Positions 33,319 through 42,725 of a stretch of DNA of 64,000 nt are shown here, piece after piece. Where the stretch lies: assembly GCF_013111185.1 (NCBI RefSeq), contig NZ_WVRE01000001.1:806001-870000 (forward strand), in the 5' to 3' direction. Source of the DNA: Ruegeria sp. HKCCD7303 (GTDB taxonomy: Bacteria > Pseudomonadota > Alphaproteobacteria > Rhodobacterales > Rhodobacteraceae). The notes under the pieces are model-generated. The model made no database searches. It was not told the origin of the DNA and worked only from the letters and a program-made list of their open reading frames with translations. A program made the position numbers and the translations under genes. The stretch's first letter is position 1; each line of letters begins with the position of its first letter.

Positions 33319-34137
33319 TCACACCTCGTCCGGCGGCACCGCCCGCTGGTAAAGATGCCACGTGGTGTGACCAAGGATCGGTAGAGTAAAGATCAGGCCC
33401 AAAAATGCGGGAACCAGCGATATCAGCATGGTAAACGAGATGATTGCCGCCCAAGTGAGCATGACCACAGGGCTTTCCCTGACAACGTGGACAGAGGTGA
33501 GCATCGCGGAAACGAAATTGGTTTCCCGGTCCAGCAACATAGGCATGGCGACAACGGTTACTGTGAACAGGGCTGCTGACAGAAAAGCGCCGACGCACGT
33601 GCCAATAGCCAGGAACGTCCAGCCTTGGGGCGTAAATAGCACGGTGTTCAAGAACCCGTCGAAATCGGAAAAGGATGCATTCTGCAGGATGATCGCCAGC
33701 CAAAGCCGCACCTGATAAACCCACACCCAGAAAATGAACAAGGTCACAAAGGCCATCCAGCCCATTTCCCGCTTGCGTTGGTTGGCCATGACGGTGAGGA
33801 TCTCGGACCACCCAAAACTCTCCCCTTTTTGCAAGCGACGCGACATTTCATAAAGCCCGGCGGCGGCAAAAGGCGCGACCAGCGGAAATCCTACAATTGC
33901 AGGAATGATCATCCAGATCTTGCCGAGCCAAACCAAGGCCCAAACCAACAGTATTCCGAAAACCGCATAGAACAGGCCGAAAAAACCGCTCATGACGGGG
34001 CGCGCCAGAAAATCGGAAAACCCAGCCTTTAGTGCGGCGGTGATATCATCCGCTGTCACTTTGTTGACCTCGGGCACGGCCTGTTGTGGCGGTGTCAGGT
34101 TGTCTGGTGGTGTGGAACCTGCGGTCTTGGATGTCAT
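33319..34137 (-). CDS. DUF2189 membrane protein
   Basis: A 272-residue membrane protein with about six helices (for example FFGLFYAVFGILLVWALVW, WMAFVTLFIFWVWVYQV, FLAIGTCVGAFLSAALF). The DUF2189 pattern, including FPLVAPFAAAGLYEMSRRLQKGE and the C-terminal GHTTWHLYQRAV, is plain. The start at 34137 (MTSKTAGSTPP) gives a proline-rich cytoplasmic N-terminus. Function unknown; often near respiratory genes in Rhodobacterales. It stands alone, followed by 257 bases without a gene. Confidence 0.92.
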   Translation of the reverse strand: MTSKTAGSTPPDNLTPPQQAVPEVNKVTADDITAALKAGFSDFLARPVMSGFFGLFYAVFGILLVWALVWLGKIWMIIPAIVGFPLVAPFAAAGLYEMSRRLQKGESFGWSEILTVMANQRKREMGWMAFVTLFIFWVWVYQVRLWLAIILQNASFSDFDGFLNTVLFTPQGWTFLAIGTCVGAFLSAALFTVTVVAMPMLLDRETNFVSAMLTSVHVVRESPVVMLTWAAIISFTMLISLVPAFLGLIFTLPILGHTTWHLYQRAVPPDEV

Positions 34138-34411
34138 GACAAACTCCTCCCAAAGCATGGCGCCGCGCTGATCCGTTGACCGACAAACCCGACGGTGAAC
34201 AGATACTCTTCCTGCGGAAGCAAGCATGCCTCAGGCAAGGCATTGGGGCAAGGTCGGGATACGGTCGACACTCGCGCGCAGACCGCCTTTGGGCATTGCG
34301 AAATGTGTCTTGTTGGAAAGAACGTCAAGTCGACGCCTGTGCAACGGGCACACTTAAAATTTGAAAGTACATTCGAATTCAACGCGAATTTTTTCAGAAA
34401 AGCGAGATGTG

Positions 34412-34487
34412 TGGTGCCTCAAGAGGGACTCGAACCCCCGACCTTGTCCTTACGAAGGACCTGCTCTACCAGCTGAGCTATTGAGGC
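34412..34487 (-). tRNA. tRNA-Thr (anticodon CGT)
   Basis: A 76-base cloverleaf with encoded CCA. The reverse strand begins GCCTCAATAGCTCAGCTGG, the anticodon loop is TTCGTAA, and the T arm is GGTTCGAGTCC. It lies 226 bases before the arsenic operon. Confidence 0.97.
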
Positions 34488-34677
34488 AACTTATGGCAGC
34501 CAGAACTGGTTCTATCTGGGTGCGATGGATCGTTTAAACTGTCGGTCTGTTGCCTGCAAGCCCAGTTGAGCTTTTTGCGGCCGACCTGCCTGAATGGGGT
34601 CTTCTTTTGAGCCGGCAACCGACTCTGCCTGCGGCAGCTTCCGTATGTGAATTTTTTGTAACGCCAACGGGTTGAAA

Positions 34678-34715
34678 TTGACTCCCGGTCATTAATTCAA
34701 TATTTCATGAAATAT
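34678..34715 (+). promoter_or_regulatory. ars promoter with ArsR-type operator on the start codon
   Basis: TTGACT (34678-34683), a 17-base spacer and TATTTC (34701-34706) form a plausible sigma70-type promoter. ATATTTCATGAAATAT (34700-34715) is a perfect 16-bp palindrome covering the -10 and the first two bases of the ATG. It is a fitting operator for the encoded ArsR domain. Transcription would begin at or next to the ATG, giving a leaderless mRNA; no ribosome binding site is seen. Confidence 0.65.
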
Positions 34716-35547
34716 GATAGAAAAAGTAATCGACCAGCTGGCCATTCTGGGTCACCCGCAACGCATCACCGTGTTTCGCATGTTAATGCGACGGTTTCCT
34801 GACACTGTTCCCGCAGGCGAGCTGGCGGCAGAGTTAGGTATCAAACCCAGCACAATGTCGAACTATCTGAATGCGTTGCAGCGGTCAGGGCTGGTCAAGC
34901 AGGAGCGATCCGGGACGTCTCTTCTCTATTCGATTGAAATGAAAAACGTGCAGCAAATGCTCGATTTCCTTATTGTGGACTGCTGCCGTGGCCGACCTGA
35001 TCTTTGCATGCCTTCAACCAAAGGAAGTGACACCATGACTGACCGGAAGTTCAATGTGTTGTTCATTTGCGTGGGCAATTCCGCCCGCTCGATCTTTGCT
35101 GAATCTCTGCTGCGCGAGATAGGCGGCGATCGGTTCAATGTCTATTCGGCAGGAACATGGCCGTTTTCCGAACTGAACCCGTTTGCGATGCAGGTTTTGC
35201 AAGACAAGGGCCATGACACGTCAGTCCTACGGTCAAAGAATGTGTCCGAGTTTTCGGGGCCGGATGCGCCTGACCTGGATTTTGTTTTTACGGTCTGCAA
35301 CCAGGCTGCGAACGAAGAATGCCCGGCCTGGGAAGGTCAACCGATCAGTGGTCACTGGGGTATGGTTGACCCGGTCAAGACAGAAGGCACCGACGCAGAA
35401 AAAAGCCTTGCGTTTCAAAACGCTTACGGCGCGCTGAAGCGTCGGATCCAAGCCTTTACGTCGCTGCCGGTCGAAAGTCTTGACCGGATCGCACTGCAAT
35501 CCGCTGTCGATGACATCGGGCGAGCATCTTTTGAGGACACGAAATGA
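34714..35547 (+). CDS. ArsR regulator-arsenate reductase (ArsC) fusion
   Basis: A 277-residue fusion. Residues 1-100 are an ArsR/SmtB winged helix with the arsenite-type cysteines Cys90, Cys91 and Cys98 ([11 protein letters not shown]). Residues 108-250 are a low-molecular-weight phosphatase-like arsenate reductase: active Cys119 and Arg125 (CVGNSARS) and the redox pair Cys195 and Cys203 ([13 protein letters not shown]) needed for thioredoxin-coupled reduction. An internal AAGGAAG, 7 bases before ATG 35035 at the domain border, could also give free ArsC. It starts a four-gene operon, each gene overlapping the next by 4 bases. Confidence 0.93.
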   Translation: MIEKVIDQLAILGHPQRITVFRMLMRRFPDTVPAGELAAELGIKPSTMSNYLNALQRSGLVKQERSGTSLLYSIEMKNVQQMLDFLIVDCCRGRPDLCMPSTKGSDTMTDRKFNVLFICVGNSARSIFAESLLREIGGDRFNVYSAGTWPFSELNPFAMQVLQDKGHDTSVLRSKNVSEFSGPDAPDLDFVFTVCNQAANEECPAWEGQPISGHWGMVDPVKTEGTDAEKSLAFQNAYGALKRRIQAFTSLPVESLDRIALQSAVDDIGRASFEDTK

Positions 35548-36542
35548 CGACCTACGCTCTGAACGGCCTTGGCCGGATGGGAAAACTTGCGCTGAAACCC
35601 TTGCTGGAACGGGGCGCAAAAATTGCATGGATCAACGACGCTGTTGGTAATCCCGAAATGCACGCGCATCTGCTGGAATTTGACACAGTGCACGGACGTT
35701 GGGATGCAAAGTTCAGCCACGATGCCGACAGCATCACTGTGAGTGGCACGCGCCTCCCCTTTGTTGGGACAAAAGACCTTTCAGCTCTGCCGTTGGACGG
35801 TGTCGATGTAGTGATCGACTGTACTGGCGTCTTCAAGACCGAAGCCAAGCTGGCACCCTATTTCGATGCAGGCGTGAAAAAGGTTGTTGTCTCCGCCCCC
35901 GTCAAAGACGGCCCGACAGCCAACATTGTTGTGGGTGTGAACGATGATACTTATGACCCTGCGACCCATAACATCGTGACAGCGGCCTCCTGCACCACCA
36001 ACTGTCTGGCACCGGTTGTCAAAGTCATTCACGAAAATCTGGGCATTCGCCACGGGTCGATGACCACAATCCATGATGTGACCAACACCCAGACCATCGT
36101 GGACCGCCCCGCCAAGGATCTGCGCCGCGCGCGTTCGGCCCTGAATTCCTTGATCCCGACCACCACTGGCTCGGCTACGGCGATCACTTTGATCTATCCC
36201 GAACTTAAGGGACGTCTGAATGGTCATGCGGTGCGGGTGCCTCTGCTGAACGCATCGCTGACTGACTGCGTATTCGAGGTTCAGCGCGAAACCTCCGCCG
36301 AAGAGGTCAACGGCTTTTTCAAAGCTGCTGCCGAGGGTGAGTTGAAGGGCATTCTTGGCTATGAGACGCGCCCGCTGGTTTCGACCGATTACACCAATGA
36401 CGAACGCTCTTCGATTGTCGATGCGCCGTCGACCATGGTGGTGAACGGGACGCAGGTTAAAATCTATGCCTGGTATGATAACGAGATGGGCTATGCGCAT
36501 CGGTTGGTGGATGTGGCTTTGATGGTCGGATCGTCGCTGTGA
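35544..36542 (+). CDS. ArsJ-associated glyceraldehyde-3-phosphate dehydrogenase
   Basis: A 332-residue GAPDH. The N-terminal Rossmann motif is [16 protein letters not shown], and the catalytic cysteine lies in [12 protein letters not shown] with the partner His in [26 protein letters not shown]. Its position between arsRC and arsJ identifies it as the arsenic-linked form that makes 1-arseno-3-phosphoglycerate from arsenate and glyceraldehyde 3-phosphate. ArsJ then exports this unstable product. It overlaps both neighbours by 4 bases. Confidence 0.94.
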   Translation: MTTYALNGLGRMGKLALKPLLERGAKIAWINDAVGNPEMHAHLLEFDTVHGRWDAKFSHDADSITVSGTRLPFVGTKDLSALPLDGVDVVIDCTGVFKTEAKLAPYFDAGVKKVVVSAPVKDGPTANIVVGVNDDTYDPATHNIVTAASCTTNCLAPVVKVIHENLGIRHGSMTTIHDVTNTQTIVDRPAKDLRRARSALNSLIPTTTGSATAITLIYPELKGRLNGHAVRVPLLNASLTDCVFEVQRETSAEEVNGFFKAAAEGELKGILGYETRPLVSTDYTNDERSSIVDAPSTMVVNGTQVKIYAWYDNEMGYAHRLVDVALMVGSSL

Positions 36543-37804
36543 CCCAACGGCCCGAAGGATTGTCGGCCTATATCGCGGTTACGGCGGCCTATTGGGCCTT
36601 CATGCTGACCGACGGGGCGCTCAGGATGTTGGTGCTGTTGCACTTTCACACCATGGGCTTCTCGCCGGTTCAGTTAGCTTATCTTTTTGTGCTCTATGAG
36701 ATCGCCGGGATTGTCACCAACCTGACCGCAGGCTGGATCGCAGCGCGGTTCGGATTGACCTCGACCCTTTATGCAGGGCTGGGGCTGCAAGTTATTGCGT
36801 TGCTTGCCATGACGCAGCTTGACCCGAACTGGACCGTCGCAGCGTCGGTCACATTCGTGATGATGGTGCAAGGCGCCAGCGGAGTGGCCAAGGATCTGGC
36901 CAAAATGTCTTCGAAATCGTCGGTCAAACTTCTGGCCCCTGCCGAGGGCGGCGGGTTGTTTCGTTGGGTGGCCCTGCTAACGGGGTCGAAAAACGCAGTC
37001 AAAGGTCTGGGCTTTTTGCTGGGCGCGACCATGCTGGCCACAATGGGCTTTATGACAGCAATTCTGGTCATGGCAGCCGTACTGGCGGTGATCCTGTTTG
37101 CAGTTATCCTGTTCATGCCAGCAGGCTTGCCGAAGGGACGCAAAGGGGCGAAGTTCTCCGAAGTTTTTTCGAAGTCCGCCAATGTAAACTGGCTGTCAGC
37201 AGCGCGTGTCTTTCTGTTCGGCGCCCGTGATGTCTGGTTTGTGGTCGGCATCCCAATCTATTTCTACGCCGTGCTCTCAGACGGTACCGAGGCGGGCAAC
37301 CGATCTGCGTTCTTCATGATAGGAACTTTCATGGCGGTGTGGATCATCCTCTATGGTGTGGTGCAAGCCAACGCGCCAAGGATACTTCGCGCCTCGGATC
37401 GAACCGAAGGTGATCTGATCCGTGCTGCGCGCAGCTGGGCAGTGATCCTTTTCTGCATTCCTGCGGCTCTAACATTGGCCACTTGGCTGTCAAACGAGCC
37501 TGAGACCTGGCTGACCACGACACTCGTTGCTGGCTTGCTGGTCTTTGGAGCGGTCTTTGCCGTCAATTCGGCACTGCATTCCTATCTTATCCTGGCCTTC
37601 ACCAAGTCCGAGCGTGTGACGATGGATGTCGGGTTTTACTACATGGCGAATGCAGCAGGTCGGCTGGTCGGCACCGTTTTGTCTGGCCTCACCTATCAGG
37701 TCGGGGGATTGCCGATGGTCCTCGGTACCGCGTCCGCTATGGTTGCCCTCGCCGCACTGACCTCTGGTAAACTCACAGATCAGACTTCCGAGGCGCTTTC
37801 ATGA
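36539..37804 (+). CDS. arsJ: Organoarsenical efflux MFS transporter ArsJ
   Basis: A 421-residue major facilitator protein with twelve helices, starting at a GTG that overlaps the GAPDH stop. The N-terminus ([34 protein letters not shown], quoted here in part as '[19 protein letters not shown]') and the [20 protein letters not shown] loop are characteristic of ArsJ. It exports 1-arseno-3-phosphoglycerate, which hydrolyses to arsenate outside. Together with the GAPDH it gives arsenate resistance without reduction. Confidence 0.94.
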   Translation: MTQRPEGLSAYIAVTAAYWAFMLTDGALRMLVLLHFHTMGFSPVQLAYLFVLYEIAGIVTNLTAGWIAARFGLTSTLYAGLGLQVIALLAMTQLDPNWTVAASVTFVMMVQGASGVAKDLAKMSSKSSVKLLAPAEGGGLFRWVALLTGSKNAVKGLGFLLGATMLATMGFMTAILVMAAVLAVILFAVILFMPAGLPKGRKGAKFSEVFSKSANVNWLSAARVFLFGARDVWFVVGIPIYFYAVLSDGTEAGNRSAFFMIGTFMAVWIILYGVVQANAPRILRASDRTEGDLIRAARSWAVILFCIPAALTLATWLSNEPETWLTTTLVAGLLVFGAVFAVNSALHSYLILAFTKSERVTMDVGFYYMANAAGRLVGTVLSGLTYQVGGLPMVLGTASAMVALAALTSGKLTDQTSEALS

Positions 37805-38823
37805 GCATTTTCGAACGATATCTCACAATTTGGATCGCGCTCGCCATGATTGGCGGTGTTCTGATCGGACAAGCCGCGCCAGGACTGGTTCAACTGGTTG
37901 CAGGGGCCGAAATCGCCAGCGTCAATCTGGTTGTAGCCGTACTGATCTGGGCGATGGTCTATCCGATGATGGTCAACGTCGATTTCCGCGCAGTCGCCGG
38001 GGTTGCCCGCCAGCCACGCGGTCTGATCGTGACGCTGGTGGTGAATTGGTTGATCAAGCCCTTCACCATGGCGCTGCTCGCCGTATTATTCTTTGACTAT
38101 ATCTTTGCACCCTGGATTGCACCCGAAGACGCTGCCCAATACACAGCTGGGCTAATTTTGTTGGGGGCAGCCCCCTGCACCGCCATGGTGTTTGTGTGGT
38201 CGCAACTCACCAAAGGCGACGCGACCTATACGCTAGTTCAAGTCTCGGTCAACGATCTGATCATGGTCGTGGCATTTGCCCCGATCGTCGCCTTTTTGCT
38301 GGGTGTCACCGATATTGAAGTGCCCTGGCAGACGCTGGTTCTGGCCACGGTTCTTTACGTGGTGTTGCCGCTGATTGCCGGGTTGATCACCCGTAACAAA
38401 CTAGGCTCTAAACAGGCAGTTGAGGCGTTTTCTACCCGCGTAAAACCTTGGTCGGTTATGGGGTTGATTTCAACTGTGGTTATTCTGTTCGGACTGCAGG
38501 GTCAGACCATTCTGTCCAAGCCAATGGTTATCGTGCTGATCGCGGTGCCTATCCTCATCCAAAGCTACGGAATTTTTGCTATAGCGTATGGCGCTGCCTA
38601 TGCACTGAAAGTACCCCATCGGATCGCAGCCCCGTGTGCCATGATCGGAACATCAAACTTCTTCGAACTGGCTGTGGCCGTTGCTATCAGCTTGTTTGGT
38701 CTGAACTCCGGCGCGGCGTTGGCGACCGTTGTAGGCGTTCTGGTCGAAGTCCCAGTGATGCTGTCCCTTGTTGCTTTCGCCAACCGCACACGCACGCGTT
38801 TTCCAGAACCAGGAACAAGGTAG
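37801..38823 (+). CDS. Arsenite efflux permease, ACR3 family
   Basis: A 340-residue permease with ten helices of the BART superfamily. The ACR3 signature with the essential cysteine is in helix 4 ([20 protein letters not shown]), and the helix 9 block [20 protein letters not shown] is also typical. It exports arsenite made by the ArsC domain. As last gene of the operon it overlaps arsJ by 4 bases and ends 28 bases before a converging gene. Confidence 0.95.
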   Translation: MSIFERYLTIWIALAMIGGVLIGQAAPGLVQLVAGAEIASVNLVVAVLIWAMVYPMMVNVDFRAVAGVARQPRGLIVTLVVNWLIKPFTMALLAVLFFDYIFAPWIAPEDAAQYTAGLILLGAAPCTAMVFVWSQLTKGDATYTLVQVSVNDLIMVVAFAPIVAFLLGVTDIEVPWQTLVLATVLYVVLPLIAGLITRNKLGSKQAVEAFSTRVKPWSVMGLISTVVILFGLQGQTILSKPMVIVLIAVPILIQSYGIFAIAYGAAYALKVPHRIAAPCAMIGTSNFFELAVAVAISLFGLNSGAALATVVGVLVEVPVMLSLVAFANRTRTRFPEPGTR

Positions 38824-38851
38824 ACTTGGCGACCTCGGCTCACCACTTGGT

Positions 38852-39361
38852 TCAATTGGACTGTTGCGCGCGCTCGGCCGCGATTGCCACAAGACCACGA
38901 TCACCGGTTTCCCAAAGCGCTGTCATGGTCAGTGATGTTACAACCCAACTATCCTCGGATTTCTCAAGGATATAGTCATATCGGCCGCCCAGCACCCACA
39001 AGCCATCCGCGATACGGTGGGTAGCAGTGAAATCAGCCTGCGCTGTGGCCTGGGTTTCGGACAGCGATCTGACGGTATGGTTGGTGACCATGTGATGTGT
39101 GCTTTCAAACCCAGGCAGGAATGCGGACCAACCTGCTATCAGGTCGTCAGCCGGTTGCGTTACTGGGTCACCGCCCCAAAGGCTGGTGTAATCGGTTGTC
39201 ACCGTATCGGCAAAAGCGCCGCGCACACGAGTCCAGTCATGGCGGTCAGCTCCCGCTGCGATATCGGTGATTGCTGTCGAGATATTAGTGTGTTGCTCGG
39301 CAAACGCCGCGCTGCCAATCATTGTGACGGCTGCAAGTGTGGCGGTAAGGTTCTTGGGCAT
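38852..39361 (-). CDS. Secreted NTF2/SnoaL-like protein
   Basis: A 169-residue protein with a signal peptide (MPKNLTATLAAVTMIGSAAFA) and an NTF2-like cone fold (ITDIAAGADRHDWTRVRGAFAD, GWSAFLPGFESTHHMVTNHTV, GGRYDYILEKSEDSWVVTSL). Such folds bind small molecules or act as ketosteroid-isomerase-like enzymes. It converges on the ars operon and lies 59 bases beyond the start of the hydrolase gene's 3' end on the same strand, perhaps forming one transcript with it. Confidence 0.88.
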   Translation of the reverse strand: MPKNLTATLAAVTMIGSAAFAEQHTNISTAITDIAAGADRHDWTRVRGAFADTVTTDYTSLWGGDPVTQPADDLIAGWSAFLPGFESTHHMVTNHTVRSLSETQATAQADFTATHRIADGLWVLGGRYDYILEKSEDSWVVTSLTMTALWETGDRGLVAIAAERAQQSN

Positions 39362-39420
39362 CGGTTTACTCCAGGGTAAGGGGCAGGCGCTGAAGACAAC
39401 TTCGACGCCTGATCGAGAAT

Positions 39421-40374
39421 TCAGCTGTCTAGGCCAGCACTGAAATGGTCAGCCACGGTATCCGCTGCTCGGGTCACGTCTTCGGGATTGTCGTAGAAAT
39501 CGAACTGCGTGACATCTTCCAGCCATTGGGCTGTCGCTTCGCCTGCAAACCCTGCGAGAAAGGTCTGCACACCCTGAGGTATGGCCGCACTTTCCGAGTG
39601 AACAATGGCGAGCGGCTTGTCCAAACGCTGCGGGTTGTCCGCAGGGTGATAGGTCAGCCAGCCTTCCCAGCCCGCATTGTTCCACTTGTCGTCATACTCG
39701 GGGATCGCGCCACGGTCGGCCTCGTAATAGTACCCACCGATCGGCATCAGAACGCCTTCGGCACCTTCCGGCCCTGCCGCAGGGATGATTTGCCCACCCG
39801 CGGCTTCGGCAGCATGGGACACTTCGATCAGCCCGGCAACGCCATCCTTGCCGCCATAAACGGCCTCGACGATCTCTTCATTTTGAAGCCAGGGGGCGAC
39901 AAGCCCAACACGTTGCACCAGCGGATTTCCGGAAACAGCGTCGACCATGTAACCGGCCGAAGCGCAGATACCCAGCCCGTTGATGTGATCGGCATCCACT
40001 TCAGGCAGGGTTGCGACATATTCGAACGCGGCTTTGATGTCCGACGTCTTGGCCTTTGGGCTTTCGACAAAACGTACATTGTCAGGCAAATCGCCCGACT
40101 TGCCCCAACCGCGAAAATCGAAGGTGAATGCAGCAAATCCGCGTGCCGCCATTTCATGTGCATAGTTAGCGGGCATCTGTTCCTGCACCGAGGTCCAGGC
40201 ACCGGTGACAACAACCGTGGGCAAAGGCGCGTCACCGCGTTCTTCCGGCAAATACAGCGTGCCGGACATGATGGTGCCTTCATTTTCAAAGGTCACGGTG
40301 CGGGTTTCGACCTGAGCTATCGCGGCAGTCGATGCCATTAGCGCAGCGGCGGTGTTCAAAGCGAGGGTTTTCAT
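39421..40374 (-). CDS. Secreted alpha/beta hydrolase
   Basis: A 317-residue protein with signal peptide (MKTLALNTAAALMASTAAIAQ) and an alpha/beta-hydrolase fold: oxyanion region VVVTGAWTSVQEQMPANYA, the nucleophile elbow GICASAGYM with the serine, and a C-terminal His in DTVADHFSAG. The FDFRGWGKSG strand is typical. It would hydrolyse an ester or amide in the periplasm. It precedes the NTF2-like gene and follows the AraC regulator, so the three may be one regulated unit. Confidence 0.9.
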   Translation of the reverse strand: MKTLALNTAAALMASTAAIAQVETRTVTFENEGTIMSGTLYLPEERGDAPLPTVVVTGAWTSVQEQMPANYAHEMAARGFAAFTFDFRGWGKSGDLPDNVRFVESPKAKTSDIKAAFEYVATLPEVDADHINGLGICASAGYMVDAVSGNPLVQRVGLVAPWLQNEEIVEAVYGGKDGVAGLIEVSHAAEAAGGQIIPAAGPEGAEGVLMPIGGYYYEADRGAIPEYDDKWNNAGWEGWLTYHPADNPQRLDKPLAIVHSESAAIPQGVQTFLAGFAGEATAQWLEDVTQFDFYDNPEDVTRAADTVADHFSAGLDS

Positions 40375-40487
40375 GGAGGTATCTCCCAAAATCTGTCAGT
40401 TTGGGCACAGGCCCGATGACATGAAAGATACGAAGTCAGCGCCTGCGATAATTGCACCATGCTGCCCGGTTTTTGAAAGATTCTGCT

Positions 40488-41375
40488 TCAACCGTTCAGC
40501 GCAACGCGAAAAGCACGTGGGGTCTGACCGGTCACTTGCTTGAAGCTGCGGGTGAAATGCGCCTGATCGGAAAACCCGCAAGCCAAAGCAATGTCCCCTA
40601 AGGGCCGCCTTGGATCTTCGATCATCTTCATCGCCTGCTCGATCCGAAACGACATGACATATTGCATAGGCGTTGAACCAAGCGTTTCCTTGAAGACACG
40701 GGCAAAATGCGACGCGCTCATTCCAGCCTCGGACGCCAGTTGGTCAACGGTGATCGTGCGATCCAGGCGCTTTTGTACATAGGCCAGGACACGTTGGTAA
40801 TGGCGAGAGGTGAACCGCGATGACAATTCAGCATCTTCGGCGCGCCGCTTTCCGTATTTCTGCAGCAGCTTGACCAGAAAAACCCGACTCATGGCCTCGA
40901 ACATAACGGCCGAGGACATGTCTTCAGTCTCCAGCGCATCCCGCAAGATGACACCGGCCGCGCAAAGGTCAGGGTCGGAAAACTGCGGCAAGTCCTTAAA
41001 TTGTTGGGGATCGAGTAACATCCCAAGCTCAGACTGCGCGAAACGGTCCACCTTGTGCGGTTCTAGGGTAATGACGATCACGTCAGACGGCGCGAACCAC
41101 CGCCAACCTGACCGCACGCCAGCGGGCGTTACAATGACCTCGTCCTTGCAGAAGGTGAAATCCCGCAATGTGCCGTCACGCCAATTTTGAACGCGATGCG
41201 GACTGTCCTGCAAATTTAGCAATACGTGGTGTTCCGCGAACACGTCCTCGGGCATTTCGTCCGGTTCCGCCTGAAAATATCGTACAGACATCAGTGCCGC
41301 TGCCGAAGGACGCTCCATCGAGTCGCTGTTGAGCAGTGGTTCAGAGGGGTAAATGTCTGCGTATCTGAGCGGCAC
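40488..41375 (-). CDS. AraC-family transcriptional regulator
   Basis: A regulator of about 295 residues if started at a GTG (41375); a TTG at 41459 and an ATG at 41318 are alternatives. The region before the ATG (RYADIYPSEPLLNSD) still aligns with the family, so the ATG is probably too short. The N-terminal sensor is followed by the AraC DNA-binding domain with two HTH motifs (TVDQLASEAGMSASHFARVFK and LGDIALACGFSDQAHFTRSF). It lies 113 bases before the alpha/beta hydrolase on the same strand, its likely target. Confidence 0.9.
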   Translation of the reverse strand: MPLRYADIYPSEPLLNSDSMERPSAAALMSVRYFQAEPDEMPEDVFAEHHVLLNLQDSPHRVQNWRDGTLRDFTFCKDEVIVTPAGVRSGWRWFAPSDVIVITLEPHKVDRFAQSELGMLLDPQQFKDLPQFSDPDLCAAGVILRDALETEDMSSAVMFEAMSRVFLVKLLQKYGKRRAEDAELSSRFTSRHYQRVLAYVQKRLDRTITVDQLASEAGMSASHFARVFKETLGSTPMQYVMSFRIEQAMKMIEDPRRPLGDIALACGFSDQAHFTRSFKQVTGQTPRAFRVALNG

Positions 41376-41507
41376 TCGGATGGTCCCATGGAAAGTTTGC
41401 CCAATTTTTGCAGGTAAATGTGGATCGAACAACGTATTTGATGCGCATTCAGGGACCAATCTTGCCGCGTTTCAGCGCGCGTCGATTGACGGAAGACCAT
41501 GAGAAAT

Positions 41508-41584
41508 TGGCGACCCCGGCAGGATTCGAACCTGCAACCTGCCCCTTAGGAGGGGGCTGCTCTATCCAGTTGAGCCACGGGGCC
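41508..41584 (-). tRNA. tRNA-Arg (anticodon CCT)
   Basis: A 77-base cloverleaf with encoded CCA. The reverse strand begins GGCCCCGTGGCTCAACTGG, the anticodon loop is CTCCTAA, and the T arm is GGTTCGAATCC. It decodes the rare AGG codon. Together with tRNA-Thr it brackets the arsenic and hydrolase genes. Confidence 0.97.
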
Positions 41585-41699
41585 GTGTGTGGCCTTCTGT
41601 AACCGGGATTTTCCGGGTTGTCATCGGCTTTGCACAATTGTTGTACACGCAGACTTGTTCACGCTACCATCGGGCAAAACAACAACACAGGTGCCTCCC

Positions 41700-42725
41700 G
41701 TGAACAGTGAATCCAAACGCCCGCTTACCCTTCGCGATGTGTCCGAGGCTTCTGGAGTATCCGAGATGACGGTAAGCCGGGTTTTGCGGAACCGGGGGGA
41801 CGTGTCAGACGCCACCCGCACCCGCGTTCTGGCCGCCGCAAAAGAGCTTGGCTATGTGCCCAACAAGATCGCGGGCGCTCTGGCGTCCAGCCGGGTCAAT
41901 CTGGTCGCGGTCATTATCCCGTCGCTATCGAACATGGTTTTTCCTGAGGTTCTGACAGGTATCAATCAGGTGCTGGAAGACACGGAATTGCAGCCAGTTG
42001 TGGGCGTGACCGACTACCTGCCCGAAAAAGAAGAAAAGGTGCTGTACGAGATGCTCTCGTGGCGGCCTTCAGGCGTGATCATTGCAGGGCTGGAACATAC
42101 TGAAGCCGCACGCGCCATGCTGGATTCAGCGGGCATTCCTGTGGTCGAGATCATGGATACCGACGGCAAGCCTGTGGATGCGATGGTCGGCATCTCGCAC
42201 CGCCGCGCCGGGCGCGAGATGGCGCAGGCGATCCTGAAGGCTGGGTATCAGCATATTGGCTTCATGGGCACCAAGATGCCTCTGGATCACCGCGCCCGGA
42301 AGCGTTTCGAAGGCTTCACCGAGGTATTGGGCAAGCACGGGATCGAAATCGAAGACCGCGAGTTTTATTCCGGCGGCTCGGCCCTTGCGAAGGGGCGCGA
42401 GATGACGCAGGCGATGCTGGAACGTTCTCCCGATCTGGATTTTCTGTATTACTCCAATGACATGATCGGTGCGGGTGGCTTGTTGTACCTGCTGGAGCAA
42501 GGCATCGACATTCCAGGGCAAATCGGGTTGGCCGGCTTCAACAATGTCGAACTGTTGCAGGGTCTGCCGCGCAAACTTGCGACGATGGATGCCTGTCGGC
42601 TTGAGATTGGTCGTCATGCCGCCCAAATCATCGCCGAGCGTTTGAAAGATCCCGACTCCGAGATTGAAACGCGCGCGACACTGACTCCCAAGATCAGCTT
42701 TGGCGACACCCTGAAGCGGCGATGA
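41700..42725 (+). CDS. LacI-family transcriptional regulator
   Basis: A 341-residue regulator from a GTG at 41700. The N-terminal HTH (LTLRDVSEASGVSEMTVSRVLRNRG) and hinge helix (VPNKIAGALASSRVN) are clear, followed by the periplasmic-binding-protein-like effector domain. The effector part (YLPEKEEKVLYEMLSWRPSGVIIAGLEHT) resembles the gluconate regulator GntR subgroup. An ACAATTGT palindrome about 65 bases upstream could be an operator. It overlaps the following glycosylase gene by 4 bases, an unusual partner. Confidence 0.93.
   Translation: MNSESKRPLTLRDVSEASGVSEMTVSRVLRNRGDVSDATRTRVLAAAKELGYVPNKIAGALASSRVNLVAVIIPSLSNMVFPEVLTGINQVLEDTELQPVVGVTDYLPEKEEKVLYEMLSWRPSGVIIAGLEHTEAARAMLDSAGIPVVEIMDTDGKPVDAMVGISHRRAGREMAQAILKAGYQHIGFMGTKMPLDHRARKRFEGFTEVLGKHGIEIEDREFYSGGSALAKGREMTQAMLERSPDLDFLYYSNDMIGAGGLLYLLEQGIDIPGQIGLAGFNNVELLQGLPRKLATMDACRLEIGRHAAQIIAERLKDPDSEIETRATLTPKISFGDTLKRR

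Noticed and set aside
39445..40341. 298-codon ORF opposite the alpha/beta hydrolase
   Set aside because: Antisense shadow of a gene with signal peptide and catalytic motifs.
41631..41650. ACAATTGT palindrome before the LacI gene as a definite operator
   Set aside because: An 8-bp palindrome is too short to be called on sequence alone; mentioned only as a possibility in the gene entry.
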